Made by a program: the position numbers and the translations under genes
Shown here: positions 8,136 through 15,480 of the stretch, in pieces
How positions within the stretch are numbered: position 1 is the first letter of the stretch
How the letters are laid out: every line of letters starts with the position of its first letter
Notes under the pieces: model-generated
Seen by the model: only the letters and a program-made list of their open reading frames with translations
Databases searched by the model: none
What the model was told of the DNA's origin: nothing
NCBI RefSeq assembly: GCF_012516375.2
Contig: NZ_CP051204.2
Coordinates: forward strand, 7,192,001 to 7,256,000
Source of the DNA: Chitinophaga oryzae
Lineage (GTDB): Bacteria; Bacteroidota; Bacteroidia; Chitinophagales; Chitinophagaceae
Direction: 5' to 3'
Length of the DNA stretch: 64,000 nt

Positions 8136-9272
8136 CTATAATAACCCCTTGGTGCTTGGCAGCTGCATATTATACGGATTACGTTTTACCGCCATCCGGA
8201 TCGCTTTGGCGAAACATTTAAAGATCGCTTCTATCTTATGATGTTCGTTTTCGCCTTCCGCTTTGATGTTCAGGTTGGCTTTAGCCCCGTCGGAGAAGGA
8301 CTTAAAGAAGTGGAAGAACATCTCGGTGGGCATCTCTCCTATTTTCTCGCGTTTGAATTCCGCGTCCCATACCAGCCAGTTACGGCCGCCAAAGTCGATG
8401 CCTACCTGTGCCAGGCAGTCGTCCATTGGCAGGCAGAAGCCATACCGCTCGATGCCGCGTTTATCTCCCAGCGCTCTGGCGATAGCTTCACCGAGGGCGA
8501 TACCGGTATCTTCAATGGTATGATGTTCGTCAATATGCAGGTCGCCTTTGGCGGTGATGTCAAGGTCGATGGAGCCGTGACGGGCGATCTGGTCCAGCAT
8601 GTGGTCAAAGAAACCGAGACCGGTGTGTACGCTGGCTTTACCACTGCCATCCAGGTTGAGGCTGATGGTGATATCGGTTTCGTTTGTTTTTCGTACATGC
8701 GTTACCGTTCTAAGCCCCAGCTTCAGGAATTCATAGATACGGTTCCAGTCGGTAGACTCCAGTGCTATCACGGACTCCAGCGCCTGTACGGTATCGCTGA
8801 TCTCTGCGCCGCCGAGGTTATTGCCCTCGTTGAGCCAGATAGCCCTGGCGCCGAGGTTCTTGGCCAGCTGCACATCGGTGATGCGGTCGCCGATCACGAA
8901 AGAATTGGCCAGGTCGTAACCATCGGAGAAGAAGCGGGTGAGCATGCCGGTACCGGGCTTGCGTGTTGGCGCGTTGTCGGCGGGGAAACTGCGGTCAATG
9001 AAAATTTCGCTGAACGTCACGCCCTCGTTTTCGAACGCTTTCATGATCATATTCTGTGCAGGCCAGAACGTATCTTCCGGGAAGGAGGCGGTACCCAGCC
9101 CGTCCTGGTTGGTGACCATCACCAGCTCGTAGTCCAGCTCCGCCGCGATGCGGGCCATGTTTACAAATACTTTGGGATAAAACTCCACTTTATCCAGACT
9201 ATCGATCTGGTAGGTAGGCGGCACTTCTTTGATCAGGGTACCGTCGCGGTCTATAAAGAGCACTCGTTTCAT
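8136..9272 (-). CDS. hisB: Bifunctional histidinol-phosphatase / imidazoleglycerol-phosphate dehydratase
   Basis: The N-terminal HAD phosphatase domain (about 1-165) has the nucleophile motif DRDGT (Asp8, Asp10). The C-terminal IGP dehydratase domain (about 190-378) has the metal motifs [10 protein letters not shown] and NEHHKIEA. It carries out two histidine pathway steps. The cysteine-rich zinc loop of the E. coli phosphatase domain is missing: the corresponding stretch reads [16 protein letters not shown], with no Cys. The start overlaps the hisC stop by 4 nt, so translation is coupled. It is the last of the hisGDCB block. Confidence 0.97.
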   Translation of the reverse strand: MKRVLFIDRDGTLIKEVPPTYQIDSLDKVEFYPKVFVNMARIAAELDYELVMVTNQDGLGTASFPEDTFWPAQNMIMKAFENEGVTFSEIFIDRSFPADNAPTRKPGTGMLTRFFSDGYDLANSFVIGDRITDVQLAKNLGARAIWLNEGNNLGGAEISDTVQALESVIALESTDWNRIYEFLKLGLRTVTHVRKTNETDITISLNLDGSGKASVHTGLGFFDHMLDQIARHGSIDLDITAKGDLHIDEHHTIEDTGIALGEAIARALGDKRGIERYGFCLPMDDCLAQVGIDFGGRNWLVWDAEFKREKIGEMPTEMFFHFFKSFSDGAKANLNIKAEGENEHHKIEAIFKCFAKAIRMAVKRNPYNMQLPSTKGLL

Positions 9273-10345
9273 GCAGATACCGGTGTTTCAGTTTTCAGGT
9301 TAAAAGATTTTAAGGCGTCGAGCAGTTGTACGTTTTCTGCCGGCGTGCCCACGGTGATGCGGAGGCAGCCCATGCAGAGCTCTACTTTGGAGCGGTCGCG
9401 TACCACGATGCCGTGTTCTGTCAGGTACTGATAGATGCCTTTGGCGTCAGTGGTCTGTACCAGGATGAAGTTGGCGTCGCTGGGATATACTTTGAGGACC
9501 TGCGGCAGTTGCTCCAGGCCGGCGGAGAGCAGGTCGCGCTCTACCACTACCTCGCGGATCCATTCATTCACGCGCGCCACGTTGTCCAGCGCCTGCAGCG
9601 CCAGTTCCTGCGTAGCCTGACTGATATTGTAAGGCGGTTTTACCTTGTTGAAAACGCTGATGATATCTTCACCGGCGAAAGCCATGCCTACGCGCAGGCC
9701 TGCCAGTCCCCATGCTTTGGACAGGGTTTGCAGCACCACAAGGTTAGGATATTCGGTCAGCTCCTGTATAAAGGATTTCTGGCGGGAGAAGTTGATATAC
9801 GCTTCATCGATCACCACGATGCCGTCGAAGTTATTCAGCAGCAGTTCTATATCTGACCGGTTGATGGAGTTGCCGGTAGGATTGTTGGGAGAGCAGATAA
9901 ACACCAGCTTGGTATTTTCATCGATGGCCTGTTGCAGTCCTTCGATGTCCAGCTGGAACTCAGGTGTGAGGCTTACTTTACGGATGGTCACATCATTGAT
10001 GTGGGCGCTCACTTCGTACATACCGTAGGTAGGCGGGCACAGCACCACGTTATCACGGCCGCCGGGATTGCAGAAAGCGCGGTACAGCAGATCGATAGGT
10101 TCGTCGCTGCCATTGCCGAGGAAGATATTCTGCGGCGGTACGCCTTTGATGTCGGCCAGTTTGTATTTCAGCGGCCACTGCATCGGATCGGGGTAGCGGT
10201 TATAATTCACCGGCAGCGGCGATCCGAAAGCGTTTTCATTGGCATCCAGGAACACGGACGCCTGTCCTTTGAATTCGTCCCTGGCGGAAGAGTATGGCAC
10301 CAGTCTTTTTATATTTTCCCTGAGCAGGGATTCCAGATTAAACAT
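9269..10345 (-). CDS. hisC: Histidinol-phosphate aminotransferase
   Basis: HisC is a fold-type I PLP aminotransferase acting on imidazole acetol phosphate. The protein has 358 residues. The Schiff-base lysine is Lys210 in [28 protein letters not shown] and VIDEAYINF are family motifs. It lies between hisD (24 nt upstream) and hisB (4-nt overlap). Confidence 0.97.
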   Translation of the reverse strand: MFNLESLLRENIKRLVPYSSARDEFKGQASVFLDANENAFGSPLPVNYNRYPDPMQWPLKYKLADIKGVPPQNIFLGNGSDEPIDLLYRAFCNPGGRDNVVLCPPTYGMYEVSAHINDVTIRKVSLTPEFQLDIEGLQQAIDENTKLVFICSPNNPTGNSINRSDIELLLNNFDGIVVIDEAYINFSRQKSFIQELTEYPNLVVLQTLSKAWGLAGLRVGMAFAGEDIISVFNKVKPPYNISQATQELALQALDNVARVNEWIREVVVERDLLSAGLEQLPQVLKVYPSDANFILVQTTDAKGIYQYLTEHGIVVRDRSKVELCMGCLRITVGTPAENVQLLDALKSFNLKTETPVSA

Positions 10346-10369
10346 TTTGATATTTTGATATTTGGGTAC

Positions 10370-11632
10370 TTAGTTATTTAGTCTGACAGTGACGGCGTTC
10401 CTGTGCGCATCCAGTCCTTCTGCCGCGGCCATGGCTTCGATAGTGGGACCGATTTGCTGAAGGCCCTGCGGTGTTATCTGCTGGAAGGTAATTTTCTTTA
10501 CGAAACTGTCCAAAGATACGCCGCTATATGCGGTAGCATAACCGTTGGTCGGCAGGGTATGGTTCGTGCCGGAGGCGTAGTCCCCCGCGCTTTCCGGTGT
10601 ATAGTTGCCAAGGAATACGGAGCCTGCGTTGGTGACTTTATCCGCCACGTTGAGCTCGTTACGGCAGGCCAGGATAAGATGTTCCGGCGCATACGCGTTG
10701 AGCATCTCCATAGCCGTATCAATATCCTGTACCAGTATCATTTTGCTATTGTCCAGGGCTGCGGTGGCAATAGACTTACGGGGCAGCTTGTCCAGCTGTG
10801 CCTGTAAGGCTTTTTCCACATCGGCCAGCACTTTTTCGCTGGTGGTGACCAGTACCACCTGGCTGTCCGGGCCGTGTTCCGCCTGGGAGAGCAGATCGGC
10901 CGCCACGAAAGCAGGCACGCAGCTCTCATCTGCCAGCACCGCCACTTCAGAAGGGCCTGCCGGCATATCGATGGCCACGCCTCTTTTGTTGACCAGCTGT
11001 TTGGCGCAGGTCACGTACTGGTTGCCCGGACCGAAGATTTTAAATACCCTGGGCACCGTTTCCGTACCATAAGCCATCGCGCCGATAGCCTGTACCCCGC
11101 CGATGGTAAACACCCGGGAGATGCCCACCAGTTGAGCCGTATACAGGATAGCCGGATGTAAGGACGGCGTACAGAGGACGATCTCCTTACAGCCCGCGAT
11201 AGTAGCGGGGATACCCAGCATAAGGATGGTGGAGAACAGCGGTGCGGAGCCGCCGGGGATATACAGTCCCACTTTTTCGATGCCGACCGGCTTGCGCCAG
11301 CACTGTACACCGGGCATGGTCTCTATGATCTGTGTTTTCTCCTGTTGTGCTTTGTGAAAGGTGATGATATTTTGGGCTGCCTGTTGGATCGCCGCTTTCA
11401 GCGCCGGTTCCAGCGCGGCCTCTGCTGCGGCGAACGCCGCCGGTTTTACCGCAAAATCGGTCAGTTCCACCTTGTCAAACTCGGCTGCATATTTTTTCAC
11501 TGCCTGGTCACCGTTCTCCTGCACATCGCGGAGAATAGCTTCCACTTTGGCTTCCAGTGCGGTGGTATCCATCACCGGGCGTTGCAGCAAAGTGTTCCAG
11601 GCAGCTTTATCGGGAAATTTTATTGTTTGCAT
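10370..11632 (-). CDS. hisD: Histidinol dehydrogenase
   Basis: HisD is a zinc- and NAD-dependent enzyme that oxidises histidinol to histidine. Its 420 residues are normal. Motifs visible are GLYIPGGSAPLFST, FGPGNQYVTCAK, GPSEVAVLAD, SQAEHGPDSQ and the C-terminal GTNHTLPT. It starts 18 nt after the hisG stop. Its own stop codon sits inside the A/T-rich repeat ACTAAATAACTAA, which also occurs at the trpF stop. Confidence 0.97.
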   Translation of the reverse strand: MQTIKFPDKAAWNTLLQRPVMDTTALEAKVEAILRDVQENGDQAVKKYAAEFDKVELTDFAVKPAAFAAAEAALEPALKAAIQQAAQNIITFHKAQQEKTQIIETMPGVQCWRKPVGIEKVGLYIPGGSAPLFSTILMLGIPATIAGCKEIVLCTPSLHPAILYTAQLVGISRVFTIGGVQAIGAMAYGTETVPRVFKIFGPGNQYVTCAKQLVNKRGVAIDMPAGPSEVAVLADESCVPAFVAADLLSQAEHGPDSQVVLVTTSEKVLADVEKALQAQLDKLPRKSIATAALDNSKMILVQDIDTAMEMLNAYAPEHLILACRNELNVADKVTNAGSVFLGNYTPESAGDYASGTNHTLPTNGYATAYSGVSLDSFVKKITFQQITPQGLQQIGPTIEAMAAAEGLDAHRNAVTVRLNN

Positions 11633-11650
11633 GTTTGTCGTCGCTTTTTA

Positions 11651-12505
11651 TCAGATCACCATTTTTTCGATGGGCACCACGAGAATACCTTGTGCGCCGG
11701 CGGCTTTCAGGTTTTCGATGATGTCCCAGAAATCATTTTCGTTGAGCACGGAGTGAACAGAGCTCCATCCTTCCTGCGCCAAAGGCAATACTGTAGGGCT
11801 TTTCATGCCCGGCAGCAGGCCGATGATCTCGTTGAGTTTTTCATTGGGCGCGTTGAGCAGGATGTATTTGGTGTTCTTGGCTCTTTTCACCGCCTGGATG
11901 CGGAACACCAGCTTGTCGAGCAACAGCTGTTGCTCCGGCTGCAGATTGTGACAGGCAGCGAGCACCGCTTCAGACTTAAGGACGGTCTCTACTTCTTTGA
12001 GGCCGTTCATAAAGAGGGTGGAACCGCTGCTGACGAGGTCGCAGATAGCGTCTGCAAGGCCGATGCCGGGGGCTATTTCCACCGATCCGCTGATCTCGTG
12101 GATCTCGGCTTTGATATCGTTGCGTTGCAGGAACTCCTGTACGATCACGGGGTAGCTGGTAGCGATGCGGGTGTTCTCCAGGTCTTTTACCGTAGTGTAC
12201 TCAAAGGATTTGGGCACCGCCATGGACAGGCGGCATTTGCCGAAGCCCAGTTTCTCAACGATGTTGACCTGTTTTTTCTTCTCCAGCACTACGTTTTCGC
12301 CGACGATACCAATATCCGCCACGCCGTCTTCTATATACTGCGGGATATCATCATCACGGAGGAAAAACACTTCCAGTGGGAAGTTGCTGGCTTCCGTTTT
12401 CAGTTTGTTAACACCATTGTTAATGTCGATGCCGCATTCCTTCAGCAATTTGATGGAATCATCGTGCAGGCGGCCGGATTTCTGGATGGCGATCTTTAGT
12501 TTCAT
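11651..12505 (-). CDS. hisG: ATP phosphoribosyltransferase, long form
   Basis: HisG catalyses the first step of histidine synthesis, PRPP plus ATP. At 284 residues it is the long form with a C-terminal regulatory domain (about 210-284), so it needs no HisZ and is expected to be feedback-inhibited by histidine. LKIAIQKSGRLHDDS at the start, the central substrate-binding region DAICDLVSSGSTL and the ending VVPIEKMV fit the family. It is the first structural gene after the His leader and terminator. Confidence 0.97.
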   Translation of the reverse strand: MKLKIAIQKSGRLHDDSIKLLKECGIDINNGVNKLKTEASNFPLEVFFLRDDDIPQYIEDGVADIGIVGENVVLEKKKQVNIVEKLGFGKCRLSMAVPKSFEYTTVKDLENTRIATSYPVIVQEFLQRNDIKAEIHEISGSVEIAPGIGLADAICDLVSSGSTLFMNGLKEVETVLKSEAVLAACHNLQPEQQLLLDKLVFRIQAVKRAKNTKYILLNAPNEKLNEIIGLLPGMKSPTVLPLAQEGWSSVHSVLNENDFWDIIENLKAAGAQGILVVPIEKMVI

Positions 12506-12511
12506 GATGTG

Positions 12512-12548
12512 CTAAAATAAAAAAGGGGCTTACCGTGTGGTAAGCCCC
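12512..12548 (-). terminator. his attenuator: intrinsic terminator
   Basis: A perfect 10-bp stem (GGGGCTTACC, 12525-12534, with GGTAAGCCCC, 12539-12548) with a 4-nt loop is followed on the minus strand by TTTTTTATTTT. It lies 7 nt before the hisG start codon, a textbook attenuator position. A 7-nt CTTACCG segment in the leader peptide frame (12608 to 12602) matches the 3' arm and might form an alternative pairing. That part is tentative. Confidence 0.92.
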
Positions 12549-12582
12549 TGATGATGAATCTAATATGGTTGTATACACATTA

Positions 12583-12645
12583 TCATCCCAGCCTACCTGT
12601 CCGGTAAGAATGATGGTGATGATGGATATGTACGTTGCTAATCAT
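12583..12645 (-). CDS. hisL: his operon leader peptide with a His run
   Basis: The ATG at 12645 opens a 20-codon frame beginning MISNV, then HIHHHHH (six His in seven codons), ending RTGRLG and TGA. Placement between a consensus promoter and a strong terminator upstream of hisG identifies it as the histidine-sensing leader peptide. Confidence 0.93.
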   Translation of the reverse strand: MISNVHIHHHHHSYRTGRLG

Positions 12646-12656
12646 AATGTCGGGTA

Positions 12657-12686
12657 CAAAAATAATAAGTAAATCGGGAAATCAAA
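12657..12686 (-). promoter_or_regulatory. his operon promoter (Bacteroidota type)
   Basis: The minus strand reads TTTG (12686-12683), an 18-nt spacer, then TATTTTTG (12664-12657), a perfect TAnnTTTG -7 element. The leader ATG is about 12 nt downstream. Confidence 0.75.
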
Positions 12687-12702
12687 CTTATTTTTTTGTT
12701 AA

Positions 12703-13221
12703 TCACCATTTAATTTTCAGGCCATATTCTTTTTTGAGTGTCAGCAGGGCTTCTGCGTTGCCGCGGGCGTCGTCCACGGGATGATGCGTGTGCCGGGTCT
12801 TCCGCAGATGTTTGAAGTTTTTAAAGGTATCGTTCATCAGTCCTTTATAGAGGCTGCCGAGGTTCTGGGAGCTGAAGCCGAAGGGGTTGCTGCCCGTGAA
12901 ATGATGAAAGTACCAACAGACAAACATCCAGTCAAAGCCGTTATTGTCGCTGATGAAGATGGGCCTGTCCTGGCAGTTCCTGCGCAGCCAGGCGGCAAAA
13001 TCTGACATCACTTTTTTGGGGTCATTGAATTGCAGGGTCTCTTCCCTTGTATGACCGGATACGGCCAGTGCTTCGGGAATATAATTCTCAGAAATGGGTT
13101 TTAACTGCCCGTAGAACGTGGTATCCAGGGCTTCGTTCACCAGTACGGCGCCGAAAGAGATCATGGAATAATCTCCGGGGATGGGGCCGTCTGATTCTAC
13201 ATCTACCATTATGTAAGCCAT
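12703..13221 (-). CDS. DEDDh-family 3'-5' exonuclease
   Basis: This is a small 172-residue RNase H-fold exonuclease. Exo I is DVESDGP (Asp7, Glu9), Exo II is SDNNGFDWMF and Exo III is HHPVDDARGNAEA with the DEDDh histidine. It resembles stand-alone DnaQ/RNase T-like proteins, which trim RNA or DNA 3' ends. The sequence alone does not say which. It is a single gene with its own promoter, and the his promoter lies just beyond its stop. Confidence 0.85.
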   Translation of the reverse strand: MAYIMVDVESDGPIPGDYSMISFGAVLVNEALDTTFYGQLKPISENYIPEALAVSGHTREETLQFNDPKKVMSDFAAWLRRNCQDRPIFISDNNGFDWMFVCWYFHHFTGSNPFGFSSQNLGSLYKGLMNDTFKNFKHLRKTRHTHHPVDDARGNAEALLTLKKEYGLKIKW

Positions 13222-13296
13222 AGGTGGATCGTATTAAGTTGTTAACAAATGTGCATCCGGGAACAGACAACCATGGCGGCACAGCGATGTGGCACA

Positions 13297-13328
13297 CAAA
13301 GATATCTCCCTGATGCGGGTTCATAAAA
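13297..13328 (-). promoter_or_regulatory. Probable promoter of the exonuclease gene
   Basis: The minus strand reads TTTT (13328-13325), 20 nt, then TATCTTTG (13304-13297), a perfect -7 element about 75 nt before the start codon. The -33 box has one mismatch. Confidence 0.5.
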
Positions 13329-13585
13329 ATATCGACGGAATAACTGAATGTAAGCGGGATGATAGCTGTGGGCTGGGGCTATGTTGGTTAATCCGGGAAC
13401 TTAAAAATCTGTTCCTCCGTTCAAATTATACGCAAATATAGAAAAAATTTCCATATTCTGTTATGCCGCCGCAGCCGGCTGCCATCTGTATTCAGGCTAA
13501 AAATTTCCCGGTGCGCCTGTTTTAGCGGCCACTTTCCCCATCCGGTTGATTTGCCGGCAGTTAGCATCCAACGGGCATTCGCGCC

Positions 13586-13614
13586 TTTGCAAACGATCTG
13601 TTAATGTATTTTTT
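13586..13614 (+). promoter_or_regulatory. Probable promoter of the umuD-like operon
   Basis: TTTG (13586-13589), a 17-nt spacer, then TATTTTTT (13607-13614), one base from the -7 consensus. The spacer is slightly short. Transcription would start within the first palindrome just downstream. Confidence 0.4.
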
Positions 13615-13617
13615 AAA

Positions 13618-13653
13618 CTAAATTATTTAGCTTTTATTTGCTAATAATATTAG
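13618..13653 (+). promoter_or_regulatory. Two palindromes, candidate damage-response operator
   Basis: CTAAATTATTTAG (13618-13630) is a perfect 6-bp inverted repeat around one base. CTAATAATATTAG (13641-13653) has 5-bp arms around three bases. They have similar CTAA/TTAG ends and lie 23 bp apart centre to centre, over the predicted start site of an operon coding for SOS-type proteins. Operator function is inferred. Confidence 0.45.
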
Positions 13654-13676
13654 TATTCATTTAAAGCGATAGTTGT

Positions 13677-14093
13677 ATGGAAGCATTGAAGTGGAGTGAG
13701 CCTAACATGACCCTGCCATATTTTGATACCGGTATTTCCGCGGGTCTTCCCTCACCTGCCCTGAACGAACAGGAAAACATTGATCTCTCCCGTATTATAT
13801 CCACCGACGCCCGCAATGCCTTTGTTGTACGGGTCAAAGGCGACAGCATGAGCGAAGCGCATATCCCGGACGGCTCGCTGGCCGTGGTGGACCGGTCCGT
13901 CCGGCCTTCTACCGGTGATATTATCGCCGGTACGCTCAACGGGGAGTTTACCATCAAACGGCTGGTAAAAGCGGGACGTAACTGGGTGCTCCATCCGGAG
14001 AATCCGTTTCACAAACCGATGGTCATCACGGAAGACGCGGATTTCCAGGTATGGGGTATTGTAACGGCGGTGATCATGGACATGCGTAAATAG
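13677..14093 (+). CDS. umuD: UmuD-like S24 autoprotease
   Basis: The protein has 138 residues, the size of UmuD, with no N-terminal DNA-binding domain, so it is not LexA. The likely self-cleavage site is Ala22-Gly23 (ISAGLPSPA). The catalytic Ser57 lies in KGDSM and Lys94 in TIKRL, at the same spacing as UmuD. In E. coli, RecA-stimulated cleavage yields UmuD', the partner of polymerase UmuC. Here no umuC follows. The next genes are an unknown protein and an SRAP protein. The palindromes at the promoter suggest damage control. Confidence 0.88.
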   Translation: MEALKWSEPNMTLPYFDTGISAGLPSPALNEQENIDLSRIISTDARNAFVVRVKGDSMSEAHIPDGSLAVVDRSVRPSTGDIIAGTLNGEFTIKRLVKAGRNWVLHPENPFHKPMVITEDADFQVWGIVTAVIMDMRK

Positions 14094-14097
14094 TGAA

Positions 14098-14595
14098 ATG
14101 CCGACTGTTATGCATCCTCCGTTAATGATATTTTCTGCGGCGCTGTTATCCGCGCTGCTACAGGAAGGATATGGCTTTTTTGTGCGCCAGTCCTGTGCTG
14201 TGGGCTTCTCCCCTGCCGATCCCCATATCCGGGAGGTCTTCCTGATCACGCCATATAAAGACATTGTCAGCGCCAACGCGCATTTCCAGCATATCCGGTT
14301 CGACCGGCGCAAGTATATCTACCAGACCAGTCACCCGGAAGAAAAAGAGAAACTGTACCAGGCGGCGGCACAGCCGGCAGGTTATAAAATATATGCCGCG
14401 CAGATAGACCCGGAACGCCAGATGCCCGATCTGCAACTGATACAGCATGTAAAACATTATATCAGCCAATACACCACCTGGCCCACAGACCATATCCGGA
14501 TCGAATACGGGCTGCAATACGGAGAATTATATCTCTCCCTGAAATATGGAGATGAAGAAATAAAAGTACCTTTACCCGCAATCGAAAGCTATTAA
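14098..14595 (+). CDS. Unrecognised protein in the umuD-SRAP cassette
   Basis: The protein has 165 residues and I recognise no domain. It starts 4 nt after the umuD stop and ends 4 nt before the SRAP gene, so it is part of the operon. The N-terminus (PPLMIFSAALLSALLQEGYGFFV) is moderately hydrophobic but lacks a clear signal peptide. The middle is charged, with many His, Tyr and Arg (RRKYIYQTSHPEEKEKLYQ). The C-terminal third looks like alternating beta strands. A role in DNA damage handling is inferred only from position. Met5 is a possible alternative start. Confidence 0.75.
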   Translation: MPTVMHPPLMIFSAALLSALLQEGYGFFVRQSCAVGFSPADPHIREVFLITPYKDIVSANAHFQHIRFDRRKYIYQTSHPEEKEKLYQAAAQPAGYKIYAAQIDPERQMPDLQLIQHVKHYISQYTTWPTDHIRIEYGLQYGELYLSLKYGDEEIKVPLPAIESY

Positions 14596-14599
14596 AATA

Positions 14600-15352
14600 A
14601 TGTGTTACGATATTGCGCTGAATGCCAACCTGCAAAAGATACTGAAGCGGGTACCGCTGCTGCAGACCGGCGTCAACCCGAATTTCGATTTTACCGCCAC
14701 CTATCATAAAATAGGCATGTCTTTTCCGCAGTGGCCTGTTGTTGTTGATAACGACGGGCTGCAGCTGGACCGGTTTACCTGGGGGCCTATCCCCAAACTG
14801 CTGGACACGGCAGAAAAGGTAAAACGGCAACGGCAGATGTATCTGAACGCCCGCAGCGAAAAAGTACCGGAAAGCGGCACCATGTGGAACGCTATCCGTC
14901 ACCAGCGCTGCCTGGTGCCTGTCACCGGTTTCTTCGAATACAGGCAGATACCCGGCTGGAAAAATAAAGTGCCTTACTTTATCCATTCCCGCGAGGAGGA
15001 CATTTTCTTCATCGCCGGATTATGGGCCTACTCCAACTCCTGGGACGTGGATAAACCGGAACGCATCCCCACCTTCACCCTGCTTACCCGGGCCGCCAAC
15101 CCCGTCATGAAACAGATACATAACGGGGGCGACAATGCCGGCAGAATGCCGCTGATGTTACCGGACGACCTGGCGCTGCAATGGGTTAAAAAAGATCTAA
15201 CGGAAACAGATATACGTAATATCATTCAGCACGAGTACCCCGCAGAAAAGCTGGAATACTGGCCGGTCAATTCCGTCCGGAAAGCCAAGCCCGACGATGA
15301 ATCTGTCATAGCAAGGGTTCAATATGAAAATTTACCGGCCATAGGAAATTGA
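14600..15352 (+). CDS. SRAP family protein (YedK/HMCES-like abasic-site sensor)
   Basis: SRAP proteins bind abasic sites in single-stranded DNA through a thiazolidine crosslink made by Cys2, which is exposed after Met removal. Here the start is MCYDIA, with Cys2 present. Other active-site parts are NARSEKV, the Glu in VTGFFEY, and the histidine in KQIHNGG followed by RMPLML. The short insertion between that His and RMP is common in my recollection of Bacteroidota members. It has 250 residues. It follows the UmuD-like gene, supporting an SOS-type unit. Its TGA stop is the first part of a perfect inverted repeat. Confidence 0.93.
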   Translation: MCYDIALNANLQKILKRVPLLQTGVNPNFDFTATYHKIGMSFPQWPVVVDNDGLQLDRFTWGPIPKLLDTAEKVKRQRQMYLNARSEKVPESGTMWNAIRHQRCLVPVTGFFEYRQIPGWKNKVPYFIHSREEDIFFIAGLWAYSNSWDVDKPERIPTFTLLTRAANPVMKQIHNGGDNAGRMPLMLPDDLALQWVKKDLTETDIRNIIQHEYPAEKLEYWPVNSVRKAKPDDESVIARVQYENLPAIGN

Positions 15353-15476
15353 TTTACGGATTTTGGAATTTTTTGATTTTGACATTTAAAATGCAGCGGA
15401 GACCGGCATTGTATAACAAAATATGATCTTCGTGAATAAATTCCAACATCAAAAAATTCCAAAATCCGTAAATCAA
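15349..15476. repeat. Perfect 29-bp inverted repeat starting at the SRAP stop codon
   Basis: Arms at 15349-15377 and 15448-15476 are exact reverse complements with a 70-bp loop. The left arm includes the SRAP stop codon, and the right arm ends 4 bp before the convergent propeller gene's stop. The outer part of the arm, TTGATTTACGGAT, recurs in the repeat at 54982-55074. It may serve as a bidirectional terminator. Confidence 0.9.
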
Positions 15477-15480
15477 ATAG

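Larger units (their letters stand above)
13222..13676. other. 455-bp intergenic region between divergent genes
   Basis: It holds a minus-strand promoter for the exonuclease at its left end and a plus-strand promoter with palindromes for the umuD-like gene at its right end. I see no gene in between (about 13330-13585). Confidence 0.6.

Noticed and set aside
8238..9431. 397-codon plus-strand frame
   Set aside because: Antisense to hisB and hisC, both certain. A long frame arises from codon bias.
13677..14093. LexA repressor
   Set aside because: Length is 138 residues and the N-terminal winged-helix domain is missing. The layout is that of UmuD.
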